NCBI RefSeq assembly: GCF_022539315.1
Contig: NC_066315.1
Coordinates: 50,697,174-50,761,173 of the forward strand
Source of the DNA: Serinus canaria
Lineage: Eukaryota > Chordata > Aves > Passeriformes > Fringillidae
DNA length: 64,000 nucleotides
Direction: 5' to 3'
A program made the position numbers and the translations under genes. Shown piece after piece: positions 1 to 12,100 of the stretch; within the stretch, counting starts at the first letter, position 1; every line of letters begins with the position of its first letter. The notes beneath the pieces were generated by a model, which saw nothing but the letters and a program-made list of their open reading frames with translations, was not told where the DNA came from and searched no databases.

Positions 1-284
1 CCACCCTATTAAATCTTCTGCACCACCCAGTGTCTGGGACATAATCAGTGAACACATCAGTTATGTTTTAGTAAGAAGTGATACAGTTTTGACAAATCAA
101 GGAGTTTTTACAATTTTACAGTAAAACAATGGTGGAGGAGGGTCATACACACAATGCAGCTGTGGTCTCATCAGACCATGTATTGAATAGGGATGTTTCT
201 CCAGACATCTCCCTCCTGAGGAAGGGCTTAATGATCTGGCTCTTTTCTCCCTGCTGGCACAGGCATGCCCATGAACAAACTAGT

Positions 285-745
285 GAAAGAGTTGGCCGCA
301 GCTCTCTTCACAGAGAGCAGCAGGCACAAGTTTCCCAGGATTTTTCCTGGGGAAGGCTGTGAAAAAGCTTAGAGAGAGAAGAAAAACAGTTCTTATCTTA
401 ATCTCTGTGTCTGTTGTTGTGCACATGTGGAATGTGTTATGGGGATTGTTTATCAAAAGGTAGTTTCCTAATTGGACAGTGGTGATGGTGGTTTTGATTG
501 ATTGACCAATTAGGTGAAAGCTGTGTCATGACTGTAAGGGTCATGGGTTTTTCTTTAGTACAGTATTAGTGTAGTATGTAGTAGAGTAGAGTAGAGTAGA
601 GTAGAGTAGAGTAGAGTAGAGTAGACTAGAGTAGAGTAGAGTAGACTAGAGTAGAGTAGAGCATAATAATGGAATTGTTCAGCTTTCTGCAATCATGGAG
701 ACAAGGCTCATTATTCCCCACATTGGGGACACGTTGCCGCAATAA
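285..745 (+). mobile_element. LTR-like block (avian ERV type) with internal GTAGA repeat
   Basis: From a CTCTCTTCACAGAGAGCAG-type segment through GGGGATTGTTTATC, a CCAAT-containing U3-like part, an internal GTAGA pentamer array and a TAATAATGGAATTGTTCAG region ending near CACATTGGGGACACG. This order resembles a common avian LTR family in which the pentamer array is part of the element. Ends and target duplication could not be fixed. Family assignment is from memory of style, not a database match. Confidence 0.5.
580..661 (+). repeat. GTAGA pentanucleotide microsatellite
   Basis: About 16 tandem copies of GTAGA with two GTAGACTAGA variants, lying inside the LTR-like block. Confidence 0.95.
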
Positions 746-3431
746 AAGAGCCCTGCTGCAGCCTGACCTCAGCCCTCTCTCCCTCTCTGCCTACTCCCAG
801 GTCAGTTGCAAAATCTGGGACTTGTAGCAGTGGAGAAGACTGCAGTGAGCTCAGCTGGGCTTGATGATACCCTGCCAGAAACTTCTCTGTGTTGAAGTGC
901 CACACTTGAAAAAAGTAATTCTGCACCCTTTCCCTAGCCTTCATCTGTTTTTCTTATTGACTGGGAGCATAACTCTCCAGAGGTAGGGATGGTTTTACAG
1001 AGATTACTTCTGAAGCACCAAACACAGCAGTGAGTCCACTGCTCACAATGGACGCGCTGTCACTCACAGACAGACATAGCCATGACAGCAAAGACAATAA
1101 CTGAACTAAGTTCCTGCTAAATATTCCTTGTATGACACAGGGGATTTTGTTTAAGATAGTTGGTTCTCTGTTTTGTTTGGAGATCAGTGTGGTTCCTGCC
1201 TGGAGTACTACTAATGAGATTGTATCTAGCAGGCTAATGAGAAAGGGTCAGATTGAACATAAAAAACCCCCTATTTTCATTGAATGATAAAATCAATAGG
1301 AGAGCAAATTTGGACCTTTTCAGGACTAAAGCAAAATATCTGAGCAGTGCAGGCACTTACTCACTTGGATATAGGAAAAATATTATTACATCTTAAAGCA
1401 TATGAAAAGTGTACCAAAATCATATGCACATATCTCTAGCCAAATTCATAGTTACAGGGAAAGACGTCCTGTGTTAACCTGGGCACATTAACAGCCATGA
1501 GCAATCGTGACTATAATTGTCACTAATCGTGACTGCCAGCTTCTCCATCAGCACTGAAAGCAAAGATATTTAATTCTGTCCTCTTCAAAGTGAGTACAAA
1601 CTGTATGAAAAAAAAACCTCAGTTTGGAAACCTGTCATGTTAATAAACTATCACAGCTTTTGCTAAGGTGTCACGCCCTGCACCTACCTTTAGAGTAATT
1701 GCATTTTGTGACCATTTGGTAACAGACTCAGAGCAACTGACCACGAAAATAAATCTTTCAGTAGTTTTACAGGGTGTGAGAGTTTGCTCAAAAGGTCATT
1801 TCTAATAGATGAAGAAAAGTTTGAATAGATGAAGAAAAGTTATGTAAAGCAGATGTTGTTTTCATCTGATTATGTTCTCATCATTCATTCATGATGAGAA
1901 TATAATTACATTAAACTTCAAACTCATTCCCCTGCCATTTTATTAGGGAGAGTTTTAAGTCTGTCAAAAAATGGTGGGAACTTGCAAATCACTAAACCTG
2001 CTAAGCTCTGCTCTTTAACACTGGAAGCCAAGTTACTTCATCAGTCCTTTCTTTACTATGCTGATAGAACTTGCTGCCTACTACCTACCAATATCTCCAG
2101 AGTTGATGCAGAGCAAAGAGAACTGCTGCCAGGCCTGACAACCTTAAGGGAAGCCATCTGGAAATATGTTTCTAGAATTTCATCTTCTTACCAGTCTCAA
2201 CATCAGTGCTTTTCTTAGCTTGGAGAGGCCAAGATGGCTGGGATGCCTGTCAGGACGGAAGCACTGAGGCTCCAGCATGGAGGATGTGAGCCAGGAGGAA
2301 ATGGGGCAAATGGTTGATGAGCTGCCACAATGAGGCTGCTGATGATAGGATGATGATAGCTTATGCTGAACAAAAGACTTGCACAGGCATCCAGAGAGGC
2401 ATCCTTTGGGAACCAGCCCTTAAGGATATTTTGGGGGGGATCTCTTCTGGCTTGTTTGTCCCCTCTTGATCTTTCCATCCTTTGTATAAAGTGCTCTTGA
2501 GCACAATTTTAAATATTCCTAGGACTTTCTGCAATGGCAGGGCATGTTACATAATACTGAAAGATAACTTTTCTTGGTTGTTTTAAAATACTTTCCTGCA
2601 ACTAATAATTTAGCTATTTACTCAACCACTGGTAGATTATAAAACTATTTAAAGCAGAAATAGCATGTAAAATTGTTTTTCCTCTTACACCAACATTGTC
2701 ACTTTGAATTGAACCAGCTGAACAAATAATTTGGTGCAGATTTACCATGTTTGGTATACAACATGTTTCAACATGTATGAAATTCAAGGATATGTTGCTC
2801 TAATTACTTGAGCTGCAGCTTGATAAAGTAGTTTTCTGTCTTTGTTTGCCTGCAGATTGAAGAAGCCAGTTAGCATGCATAAAACTGTTTGTTTTTTCTG
2901 GTATGGCACTGAATTTGCTGTATGTGGCTGCAGACATTACCCAACTTCAGATAATGAGAGATATTAATGAAACAAACTCATAGTTGTAGATTGAGCCAAA
3001 TGACAGTTTATTTGGCCAATGCAAATACTAGCATCTACTACCCTCTGCTGGGTATAAAGGAGTAAAACTCTCAGAAGCTCTTAGTGAGCAGCTGCGCAAT
3101 CCATAGGCATGGATGGATGCCAAGAATTCCTACTCTAAGATTTTTAAGCAAAACTATTTAACATCTGTCTTTTAAATTTGCATGAGTTTATGTTTTAGGT
3201 GGACACTAGTGTGATATTCTTTCTTGGGCTAGGAGATACCTAAAGATCCTCAGTATTTGCACAGCCTCTCATGTGAAACATCTTACAGATTTAAAATACA
3301 GTGTTCTGAATCTCTGCCAAAGACTATTGACAACCTCCACTAATGTGTATATTTCTATGATACCATGGGAGTTACAGAACCCTGACAGGTCTGTCAGATT
3401 TTAGCCACTCAGAGAATTTCGCATGACCTTG

Positions 3432-4527
3432 TGTGGTGGAGGCTGGCTGGATACCAGGTACCCACCAAATCTGGTCTCTCACTCCCCTCCACAAACTGGA
3501 CAGGGGAGAGAAAATTTAACAAAAAAATTTAACAAAATTTATTAAATTTATCTCATGGCTTGAGATAACAACAGGGAGAGATCATTCACTGAATAGGGCA
3601 AGGGACAAAACAGATTCAACATAGAGATTTGGATTAAATTTATTACTAAATAAAATCAGACCAGGATAATGAGAAGTAAAATAAAACCTTAAAAACACCT
3701 TTCCCCTACCCTCCCTCCCTCCCTCCCTCCCTCCCTTCCTGCTCTACCTCCTTCCCCAGTAGGGGAGGAAGACAGAGAATAGGGGTTATGGTCAGTTCAC
3801 CCACTGCTCAGGGAGAGGAGTCCTTCCTGTGCTCTGCAGTGGGGTCCCTCCCACAGGATACAGTTCTCTAAGAACTTCTCCAGCTTGAGTCCAACTCATC
3901 AGCAGCAGCTCCCTGTGAACTGCTGCAATGTGAGCCCATGCCACAGGCAACAGTCCTTGCCAAGCTTCTACAGCGTGAGTCACTCTTCCACAGGGTGCAG
4001 TTCTTGAAGGACAGGCTACTCCAGAGTGGGCTTCTCTCTCCATGGGTCTCCCACAGAGTCACAGCCTCCTCTCAGGCATCCACCTGCTCTGGCAAGGGTT
4101 CCTCCATGGGCTGCAGGTAGATCTCTCCATCCCCTTGGTCCTCCATGGGCTGCAGGGACACAGCTACTTCACCATGGTCTGCACCACAGTATGCAGTAGA
4201 ATCCCAGTTTTGGTGCCTGGAGCACTTCCTTCCCCTCCTTCTCCACTGACCTTGGTGTCTGCAGAGTTTTTCCTCTCCCATTTTGTAACCCCTCTCTTCT
4301 CCGGCCACAATTAACAATTCTGCAATAGCTTTTTTCCTTTCTTCTTAAATCTATAATTACAGAGACATCACCATCATTTCCAAGGGGCCCAGTCTTGACC
4401 AGCAGCACATCCCTCTTTGGAGCCACCAGGGATTGGCTCTGCCAAACATGAGGGAAGCTTCCAGCAGCTTCTCACAGAAGCCTGTAGGCCCTGCTACCAA
4501 AAAAACAGGCCATGCAACCCCCGTACA
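3432..4527 (-). mobile_element. ERVL-style LTR, about 1.1 kb, minus orientation
   Basis: On the minus strand the block begins near TGTACGGGGGTTGCATGG and ends CCAGCCAGCCTCCACCACA, i.e. TG...CA termini. The middle holds repeated units of a Ctgcagcccatggagg type on the minus strand, then a CCTCC-rich tract and AATAAATTTAAT-like polyadenylation sequence. This architecture matches long avian ERVL LTRs. No clear 5-bp target duplication was found (CCTTG versus CATCA), so the ends are approximate. Frames within it are not genes. Confidence 0.65.
3711..3738 (+). repeat. CCCT-rich simple repeat
   Basis: Seven to eight tandem CCCT/CCTC units, inside the ERVL-style LTR. Confidence 0.85.
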
Positions 4528-7500
4528 CATCATCATTTGGCAATTATGTGTTAACCTGCACAGTTAGTTCTTCAAAATTACATGTTTTGTTTCTTTTTTC
4601 ATTCACTGGCATACAGCCAGATTCTTCCTTCCATTGCAGGTCATTTAATTTTAAAAGCTTTAATACAGAAATGTTGACTTTCTTCTGAATTAAGTTTGGA
4701 AATCTGGACTATCTTAACCTTCTCCTTTGCAGCATGTACCTTGGAAATGTAATAATTGAAGTATATAACTACTTACCTTTCCAGTGCTTTGATGTTCTTG
4801 GTCCAATTATCCCTTGTACCTGAAGCAGTCTGTCTAGGCAAATAAAGGCACTTCTAGTGACTGGGGCTTTATCTGCTTCACACCAAAGCCTACACTCTGA
4901 GAGCACCAAAAGAAACCCCAGCCTCTTTTCTACTCTGAAACGAGGCTGAGGACATGGCGGATTTTGCATTTGTGGACTGTCTTCAGCAGATATGAGTACT
5001 ATGGGTTCTTGAAGACTCAAGTTTTGGTGGCTACACAGTACTTTGTTGTTATCTGCATTGCATTTAGTGCCTGTGGCTGGATAGAAAGCCTGCATATACA
5101 CAGAGTGGTATTTCTACTACTGTCTGGGTTTTTTCTTTCATGAAAGTTTCCTTTAACTGCATTTTTCCCTGTGTGATGCTTCTGTGCTGATTAAGCAGGC
5201 CAGAATGAAAAGAGGGAAAGATATAGTTGAGATGCTGGCAGAGACAAGATGCACAAAGCATCAGAGATGAAATCACATGGAAGACGACTGTTGGGACAAA
5301 AAGGTTAAAAGTCAAAGAATGGTGAAGATGGTAGATTCGCTCAAGTGAACTTGCAGCTGGGAAAAGACAGATATTTCAAATCTACTTTAAAAACTGACAA
5401 TAAAATATGATTTTGTACTTCAAACAGCAAACTGTGGTGGGTTTGAGGCTACTGTGGTACTTATACCTGCTACTTGGTTATGCTCTGCCTGCACAGAGGA
5501 GGCGACAACCTTGAAAAGTGTTCTTCAGCCAATGGTTGCTCCTTCCCAACCCCATCTATCTAAACTACCCATCACAGTGGCTTTCTTTTGATGCCTTTTT
5601 CTCTGTGTCAGCAAGACATTACAAAATTTTTGTTAAGAATGAGCTTAATGAGACTTTGATTTATTTAACATCTCTCTGACATTGGGGCATCAGTAATCAG
5701 AGCATCCTGAAATAGAACACCATGCTATTTGAGTAGGACTGCACCTCTCCTCAGCCTCCCCTCCTTTTTCTGTCAGGGACAGATGCACCTAGTGGAAGAG
5801 ATGAAGCGAGATAGGGAGAGGAGGAGAGAAATGACAGAAGTGTTGCTCAGCTTATGCAGTTTTCATTATTTGGGAAAGGTTGTAAACCAGATAGATGAGC
5901 TGCAAATACACAATTTATATGTTAACTCACACAACATGTTCCATGTTCCTCTATCTTCAGTTACTTTGTCTTTCTTTATAGACCATACCACGAATAATCA
6001 GTCTGTAGGATAAGGAGATTGGATCCCTAAATCTTTCAAGGGTTTATTTTATATAGAATTATAAATAACACCTGCTTAAAAAGGTTAGTATGTATGCTCT
6101 CTTAGGCATAAAAAAGCCTTTAGAGAAACCAAGAAACAATGAGTTTTACAATCATTCTGAAAGTACTAAATTCAGTAATTTGCCAAATGCAACACTGTGT
6201 AAATTAAAAAAAAATCCAAATAAAGGGAGAAATAATTTTGGGGTAATATAATTTCAAATGGAGTGTAGCTCCAGTTAATGCAGTGTAACACAAGTGTATC
6301 ATGTATGTAACAGCAGTACATAGTGGAAAGTATTTCCCTTGCTTGTCCTAGAATAAAGTATTATAGCCACAGAGAAATACACTTACTGCACAGGACTCAC
6401 CTCATGAGCTGCAGATATAAGAGTGTATCATCGTAGTATATGGAATTTTGCAAACAATAACTTTCCTCATCCTTTCTGCAAAGGAAAAAGAGCCACACTT
6501 GTGGCTCTGGGTTGTATATGTGAGATGTGAAGACATACTCAATGTCAGAATGGTATGCCATATACACAGTAACCTGCAGCATTTAAATGACACATCATGA
6601 GCAATACCACAGCTTTTGGAACATTACCAGTACATCTTGTTGCCAACAAATAATGACAGTACCATGAAAGCTCTTTGCTGTAGACCAGAGATCTTTCCTA
6701 TCTATGTACAATCTTAAGTGTACTTGAAAACCCTCTGTGAATCTGTCCCATTGTGCTGTACCAAGGAGATTAGAAGAGTCAAGATCAAGGGTGTTTGACT
6801 TTGACATCAATTCTTGTAAAACCAAGAGGGCACCTAATAATAGTAACTGCATATGATGGACACCTGGTAAAAGAATACATTTGGCTGATCATAGTAATGC
6901 TTTGGTCTGGTCATAATGCCCTTAGGATTGGGACTGTCACACATAATGATCTCACTTGACAGTAGGTCCCTTTCAAAGAGGTGGTGACATGGTGTCCACA
7001 GGGAAACTGATGCTCCATTGTACAGTGCTGGGCTTTTCCAGTGATATGTAGAGCAGCCATTACTGAAATGCAAGTGTTGAGATGCAGTTAAGCAAGAAAC
7101 TAGCCTGGAGGTTATCACTGTATCACTGTAAACCAAGTGTAATAGGTTATTATGACCACCTCAAAATAGCGTGCTGAAGCCTGGAATTTATTGTAATGAG
7201 AAAACCAAAAGTTTTCTCCAAGTTTTGTCCTTGGAGAGATTCTCGGCCCGAGATCAAACCTGTTGAAGGAATGAACAGAAAACCAGAGTGCTTTCCTGTA
7301 ACCTCCTTAGACTCACTGAATATTTCAAATCCAAATCCCAGCTATCACAAGTGAGCCATCCAGCTTCTTCACAAAACACAGCTATCATTAGACTTACCTT
7401 TGAAACCTACTAAGAGAGACCCTGAAAAACAGAGAAAAATCAACTCTCCTCTTCTTCTATAAGTACAAACCCCCTATTTCTTCAACTGAGATTTAGGAAA

Positions 7501-8119
7501 TTAGGAATGGAGTCGAAACAGATACTGTTTGCATACGAGATGACAAATGTTTAATGAAAAATAACTGAATTCCTAGGAAAAGATAGATATTCCTAAATAT
7601 TTGCAGCTTCCGTGCCTCGGCAAACACAATGGAGCAGATTTATAGAAAACTTACTTTCCACATGAAAAAAGTGGACAAGTGAAAAATCAGTAAGAGACAG
7701 AAACCTTCAGCTGAGTGATGGTTAAATACAGACAAGCTCCCTTTCTTACTGGACAGATATTAGCTGGTGGTCAGAGAGAGAACAGGAAGAGCAGCAGAGA
7801 GATGTGCTGAGCTGGGGTTCAGACCTTTTGGAACTCTAGCCACAACCTGGGCTGAGAACAAGAATTTAAAGCTTGCACCTGTTATGCTATATTCCTTTGG
7901 AAAAGGAGGCATTAAATTGAGTTTAGATTATATAATACAATGTATAAATTATATGGACTTCTTATAAAACTTCAAAAGTACCACGGAAGAAACAGCTTCT
8001 TTGGACCAAAGGTTTATTTTTAATGACACAGCACTGGAAAACATAAGTTACAGATGACTTTTTGATACAGGATATATATATCTTACTTTAAAAGGTTCTG
8101 TGAAGGTATGCTACATAAA

Positions 8120-9055
8120 TACATATAGTGAAAATATATTGTGTTTATTTATTCTCAGAGATTAATTCTTTTTCTTTTTGAAAATGTATCCAGCCAATTA
8201 AATAAAAAAGTATAGATTAGCATCATAACAACTCCTCCCTCCAGGTTATCTCATTTTAACTACTGCAGCTGGAAGAGGAGACCAAGCCATGCCTTCTCAA
8301 AGGTTAGCGGCTTTGAACATGATGTTATTCATCTTCTAAGAATGAAAATTTCACATTACAAACACAGATATTGTATCATGTTTTGGCAATGGGGTAGTTA
8401 GTTTTGCTTTGAGCAAAACTGTTTCCTGTAATGCCAGACAGTGAAAAAGCAATGCATGTACTGGATGATACTACACAGCCAAAGAGCTACAATGAAGTTG
8501 TGAAAATGCATATAGCCATATGCACTTATATATACACATATAAAGTCTTGTGTATATATATTATACATGTCCAAAAATAACACTGAAAAACGTTGCAGTA
8601 GTTAACTATCTTTTCAACACATGGAACTTGTAATACTTTGACCTTATAACTACAGGATAATTAATTAAATCTTTTGCAGTGCAACGGAATACAATACACT
8701 TAGTGCAGAGAAGTTAAGGTTTTGGTATTGAGGAAGCTAATTTCAGATTTCTTGGGAAAGGATCAAATACAGGATCACCATAGCTCTGACGAAGCACAAA
8801 CAAACCTGTCGCCACATACTCATGAACAAATAAGGACATTTCATTTTTATCTGGTTTTTTTTTCCATGTACTGTTTCAGAAATCACAGCTTAACTGTTTG
8901 CATTCATGCTCATTTGATATGTTTCAAGTAGCTTTGTCTGGCACCAGTCTGTAAACCATTAACAGCTTAAACAACAAAAAGGTGGGCTCCTGTGTTTCAA
9001 AGAGGTTAAAAACCTACTGACTGAGCTTCATACTACATTTGTCTGCCTGGGAGAA
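8120..9055 (-). other. AMPH: AMPH 3' untranslated region (approximate end)
   Basis: AT-rich sequence after the stop codon with no long open frame. The first convincing polyadenylation signal is a doubled AATAAATAAA on the minus strand (8144-8153), giving a 3'UTR of about 0.93 kb, in the range usual for this gene. A second AATAAA at 8013-8018 could serve a slightly longer form. The end is a prediction. Confidence 0.55.
8144..8153 (-). terminator. AMPH: Predicted AMPH polyadenylation signal (AATAAATAAA)
   Basis: Two overlapping AATAAA hexamers on the minus strand, about 900 nt past the stop codon. Transcript-end data would be needed to confirm use; an alternative hexamer lies at 8013-8018. Confidence 0.5.
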
Positions 9056-9163
9056 CTACTCCAGATGGCGTGTGAAGTTCTCTGGGAAAAGTCCTTTATA
9101 ACTATTTGCATCTCTGTACTGAAGCCACTCGGATTCCTTAATGCCAGTCAACCAGCCAGCCTC
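9056..9163 (-). CDS. AMPH: AMPH last coding exon, SH3 C-terminal half and stop
   Basis: Thirty-five codons plus TAG (9056-9058). It starts [20 protein letters not shown] and ends [12 protein letters not shown]. The WL pair is the SH3 ligand-binding tryptophan region, and the FPENF motif is the conserved final SH3 strand. Acceptor TTTGCAG. The protein ends RHLE where mammals have RRLD. Confidence 0.97.
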   Translation of the reverse strand, partial: EAGWLTGIKESEWLQYRDANSYKGLFPENFTRHLE

Positions 9164-12100
9164 CTGCAAAGAAAAAGACAGAGTCTCTTAAATTTTAGGT
9201 CTCCCATTCCTCACTATGATCTTCAGATCTGAAGATGTTTCAGAATAACATAGCTAAAGGATTTGGTGTTTTGGTTAAAAAGCTGCCTCTAATTTTGCAC
9301 AGACCATTTTCTCTGTTCTACCAGACTACAATTTTGTGAGACCAAGTGACTGCAAGCACACAATACAGCCTTTAGCCCATCTAGGTGGGGGAAGAATAGT
9401 TCTGAATCCTAATTTTTTTCCTCTGAGGTATTTTTTCTTTCATTCATGTATCAACAGTCAGAAGAAAAAACAGTTCTTCCAGTCTCATGAGTTACTATCT
9501 CTAGAAAATATGTAATTCTTTTTCAAAAAACTCCTGGAAACCTAAACCAGGACTTGATAAGCAAAATATCAACAAATCACCAGCTGTCAAAGCAAACAAA
9601 AGAGAGATTTCTTATTGGAAAGTACTGGATTCTCTCAAGTCTGATAAATTCTACCTAAAATAAAATAATTTGGTATTTTAAAAAATGACCAATCTACGCT
9701 CATCTCACTAGGTAACTCTGTATTTCTTTCCTTTAAAGAAAAGGAACTGAAGCAAAGCCATGGAAAACAGAACTTCTAATGTTGTCATATTATTATTGTA
9801 CAGACAGTACATATGCAGATAGAACAGTTTGAACAGATCATCACATACACCATCAAATCATGATTGTGGGGTGGCTGTGTGTGCTGGTGGGGGCTCTCTG
9901 CACCATTAAAGCAGATCCAGCTTATCTGTGACATTGACTGCATACATTTAAGTGAGGCATGTGGAATATCTAAGAGATAGAGGAACTGTAGATCTTTAGT
10001 ATAGGCAGTATAGACTGTCGAAAGGAATACACAGTTTTACTGGATAATAACTTCAACATAAGTCTAATGGAAAAAGCCACTGGGTAGGACTGGTTTGCTT
10101 CAAATGGAGGTTGATGTTACCAGGTGTATTGAAATTATGGCTTTAGACAGGTCATATTTGAAGGAGAATAAAAAATAACAAAGATAAGCCATTATAAAAA
10201 TCAACAAAGTACCTGGCAAAAGACAAAGGTATTGAGCTTTATGGTGATGTTAAACATGAAGGGGAAATATGTAATGTGCAATAAATATATGAAAAGAATG
10301 GCTTCAGAAACATGAATACATAAAGGTTTATTTTCTCCATTACTGCACACAATTTACTTCAATTAATGCTAATGGGAATTTCAGTGCACACCAGAAGAAG
10401 AATTACACTTCATGGACTCAGCAAGCATTATCATGTATTTAACACCTAATATCCTAGCAAAAAACAGACTAAAGTTAGAGACCATATTTTACTATCCTTA
10501 GAGTAGTGTCCTATTCTGCAAACACTGACAGTGAAATCAATTGAACTTCCCATGAGGTAAGACAGCAAAATTTGAGTAGGGATAATAGATTTAATTCCAA
10601 TAAAAAGAGTTAGGCATCTGCTGTAGTGTAAACATTTTGCTCTGAAATAAGTAAAAAAACCCACTCACAAAAGCCGAGAATTCGTATATTCAATTAAAGA
10701 AAGTACAGCTGAGAGGACTGATAATTACCTAACTTTGAACCGCATCAACCAGCAAAACAATTTCAAACACAGTTCTCAGGGCTCTCAGGGCATAGTGTTT
10801 AGGCCTATTTTAAGATATATTCTTCTTTCAGAGCAGTGGTCTGTTACAGGGTTTTCTGAGGTCCCAGGATGCGGGAAGAGACGAGACAGTTGGCTCCATG
10901 CATCAGAAGGCTTGATTTATTATTATATGATATATAAGATATAAAAACTATACTAAAAGAATAAAGAGAAGGATTTCACTACAAAGCTAAGCTAAGAATA
11001 GAATAGGAATGTGTAAACTGAAGTCTTTTCAGCCCGAAACGGGCCGAACAGGTGAATTGTGATAGGCTCTTAATTGCAAACAGTCTGACGGGGCCAATCA
11101 CAGATTTCTCGCCGTTGCATTCCACAGCAGCAGATAAGAATTGTTTACAGTCCGTTCCTGAGGCTTCTCAGCTCTCAGGAGAGGAAAATCCCTAAGTAAA
11201 GGATTTTTCATAAACTATGTCGGTGACAGTGGTCTTGGCTACCTGGTCAGGCAGGATCCACTTCTCAACCCCCAAATCAACTGGGAAACTTCTCACCAAC
11301 ACTACAGGCACTAACAGATGCCCATGGAGTGGCTGGTGCTAATAGTGTACAGTACAGCCTTCTCTTTTAAAGCAGCAACCAAAATCAACATACTTCACTA
11401 TTTAACATATGGAATACAATTGTTTGAAAATTCACCTGAAATGCAATGTTAGACCAAAATTAGATACCTTAAATTAAATTGAAGTATTGTTTGATTCAGG
11501 CTTCCGATGGGCAAAGTTACCTTTATCAGAGGCATCTAACACTTTTGTGTGCATTCTCAGTGCTCTCTGTGGGTGACTTAGCATAATTTCTACAAATCAC
11601 ACATAAAAACCGAACATTTAGGAAGCATGTAATCAATTCTACTGGAATGCTGACAAGATGATATAGAACAATGTAACAGAGTTTGTAGGTCATCCTCTGC
11701 ATGAAACCTTTGTGTACCTGTGTGTCAGTATAAAATACAGTGTAGCACAAAAAAGCCCTAAAAAATAGGTAGAGGTCAGATCCTGCTAATAACATGTATC
11801 TGTGATTTCAGGTATAGTCAACTGCGCCATTTAGTCTCAAATGAAACTACATACAAAGGCATAAGTAAAATCTTTGTGGTTTCTTACAGTAACATAATTT
11901 TGAATACATATTTCCATTAACTATAACCTGTAAGAAAAAGAGTTGAGACAAAGAAAAATGTCAACAATGTCATGTTTTTACCTGATCAGCTGTGGTCTCA
12001 GAAGGAATCACCAGCACAACATCTCCTCGTTTTAAATTAAGCTCATCACTGTTAGCTGCCTCGAAATCATGTAGAACTTCAACCTAAAGAAAAAACCACC

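Larger units (their letters stand above)
1..8119. other. Intergenic region downstream of AMPH
   Basis: Contains two LTR-like blocks (about 285-745 and 3432-4527). The remainder shows no gene I can recognise; open frames are short and lack homology I know. Two splice-donor-bounded minus-strand frames (ending at 4777 and 6401) are listed as weak findings. In mammals and chicken the T-cell receptor gamma locus lies beyond this side of AMPH, but no V, J or C segment was recognised here. Confidence 0.6.

Noticed and set aside
1801..1845. Short tandem duplication of a GATGAAGAAAAGTT unit
   Set aside because: Two copies only; ordinary slippage.
1876..1904. Inverted repeat TTCTCATCAT/ATGATGAGAA
   Set aside because: Ten-bp arms in simple sequence are not remarkable.
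1..8119. Possible T-cell receptor gamma V, J or C segments
   Set aside because: Expected nearby by synteny, but no YYC-type V end, FGxG joining motif or Ig constant domain was seen on either strand.
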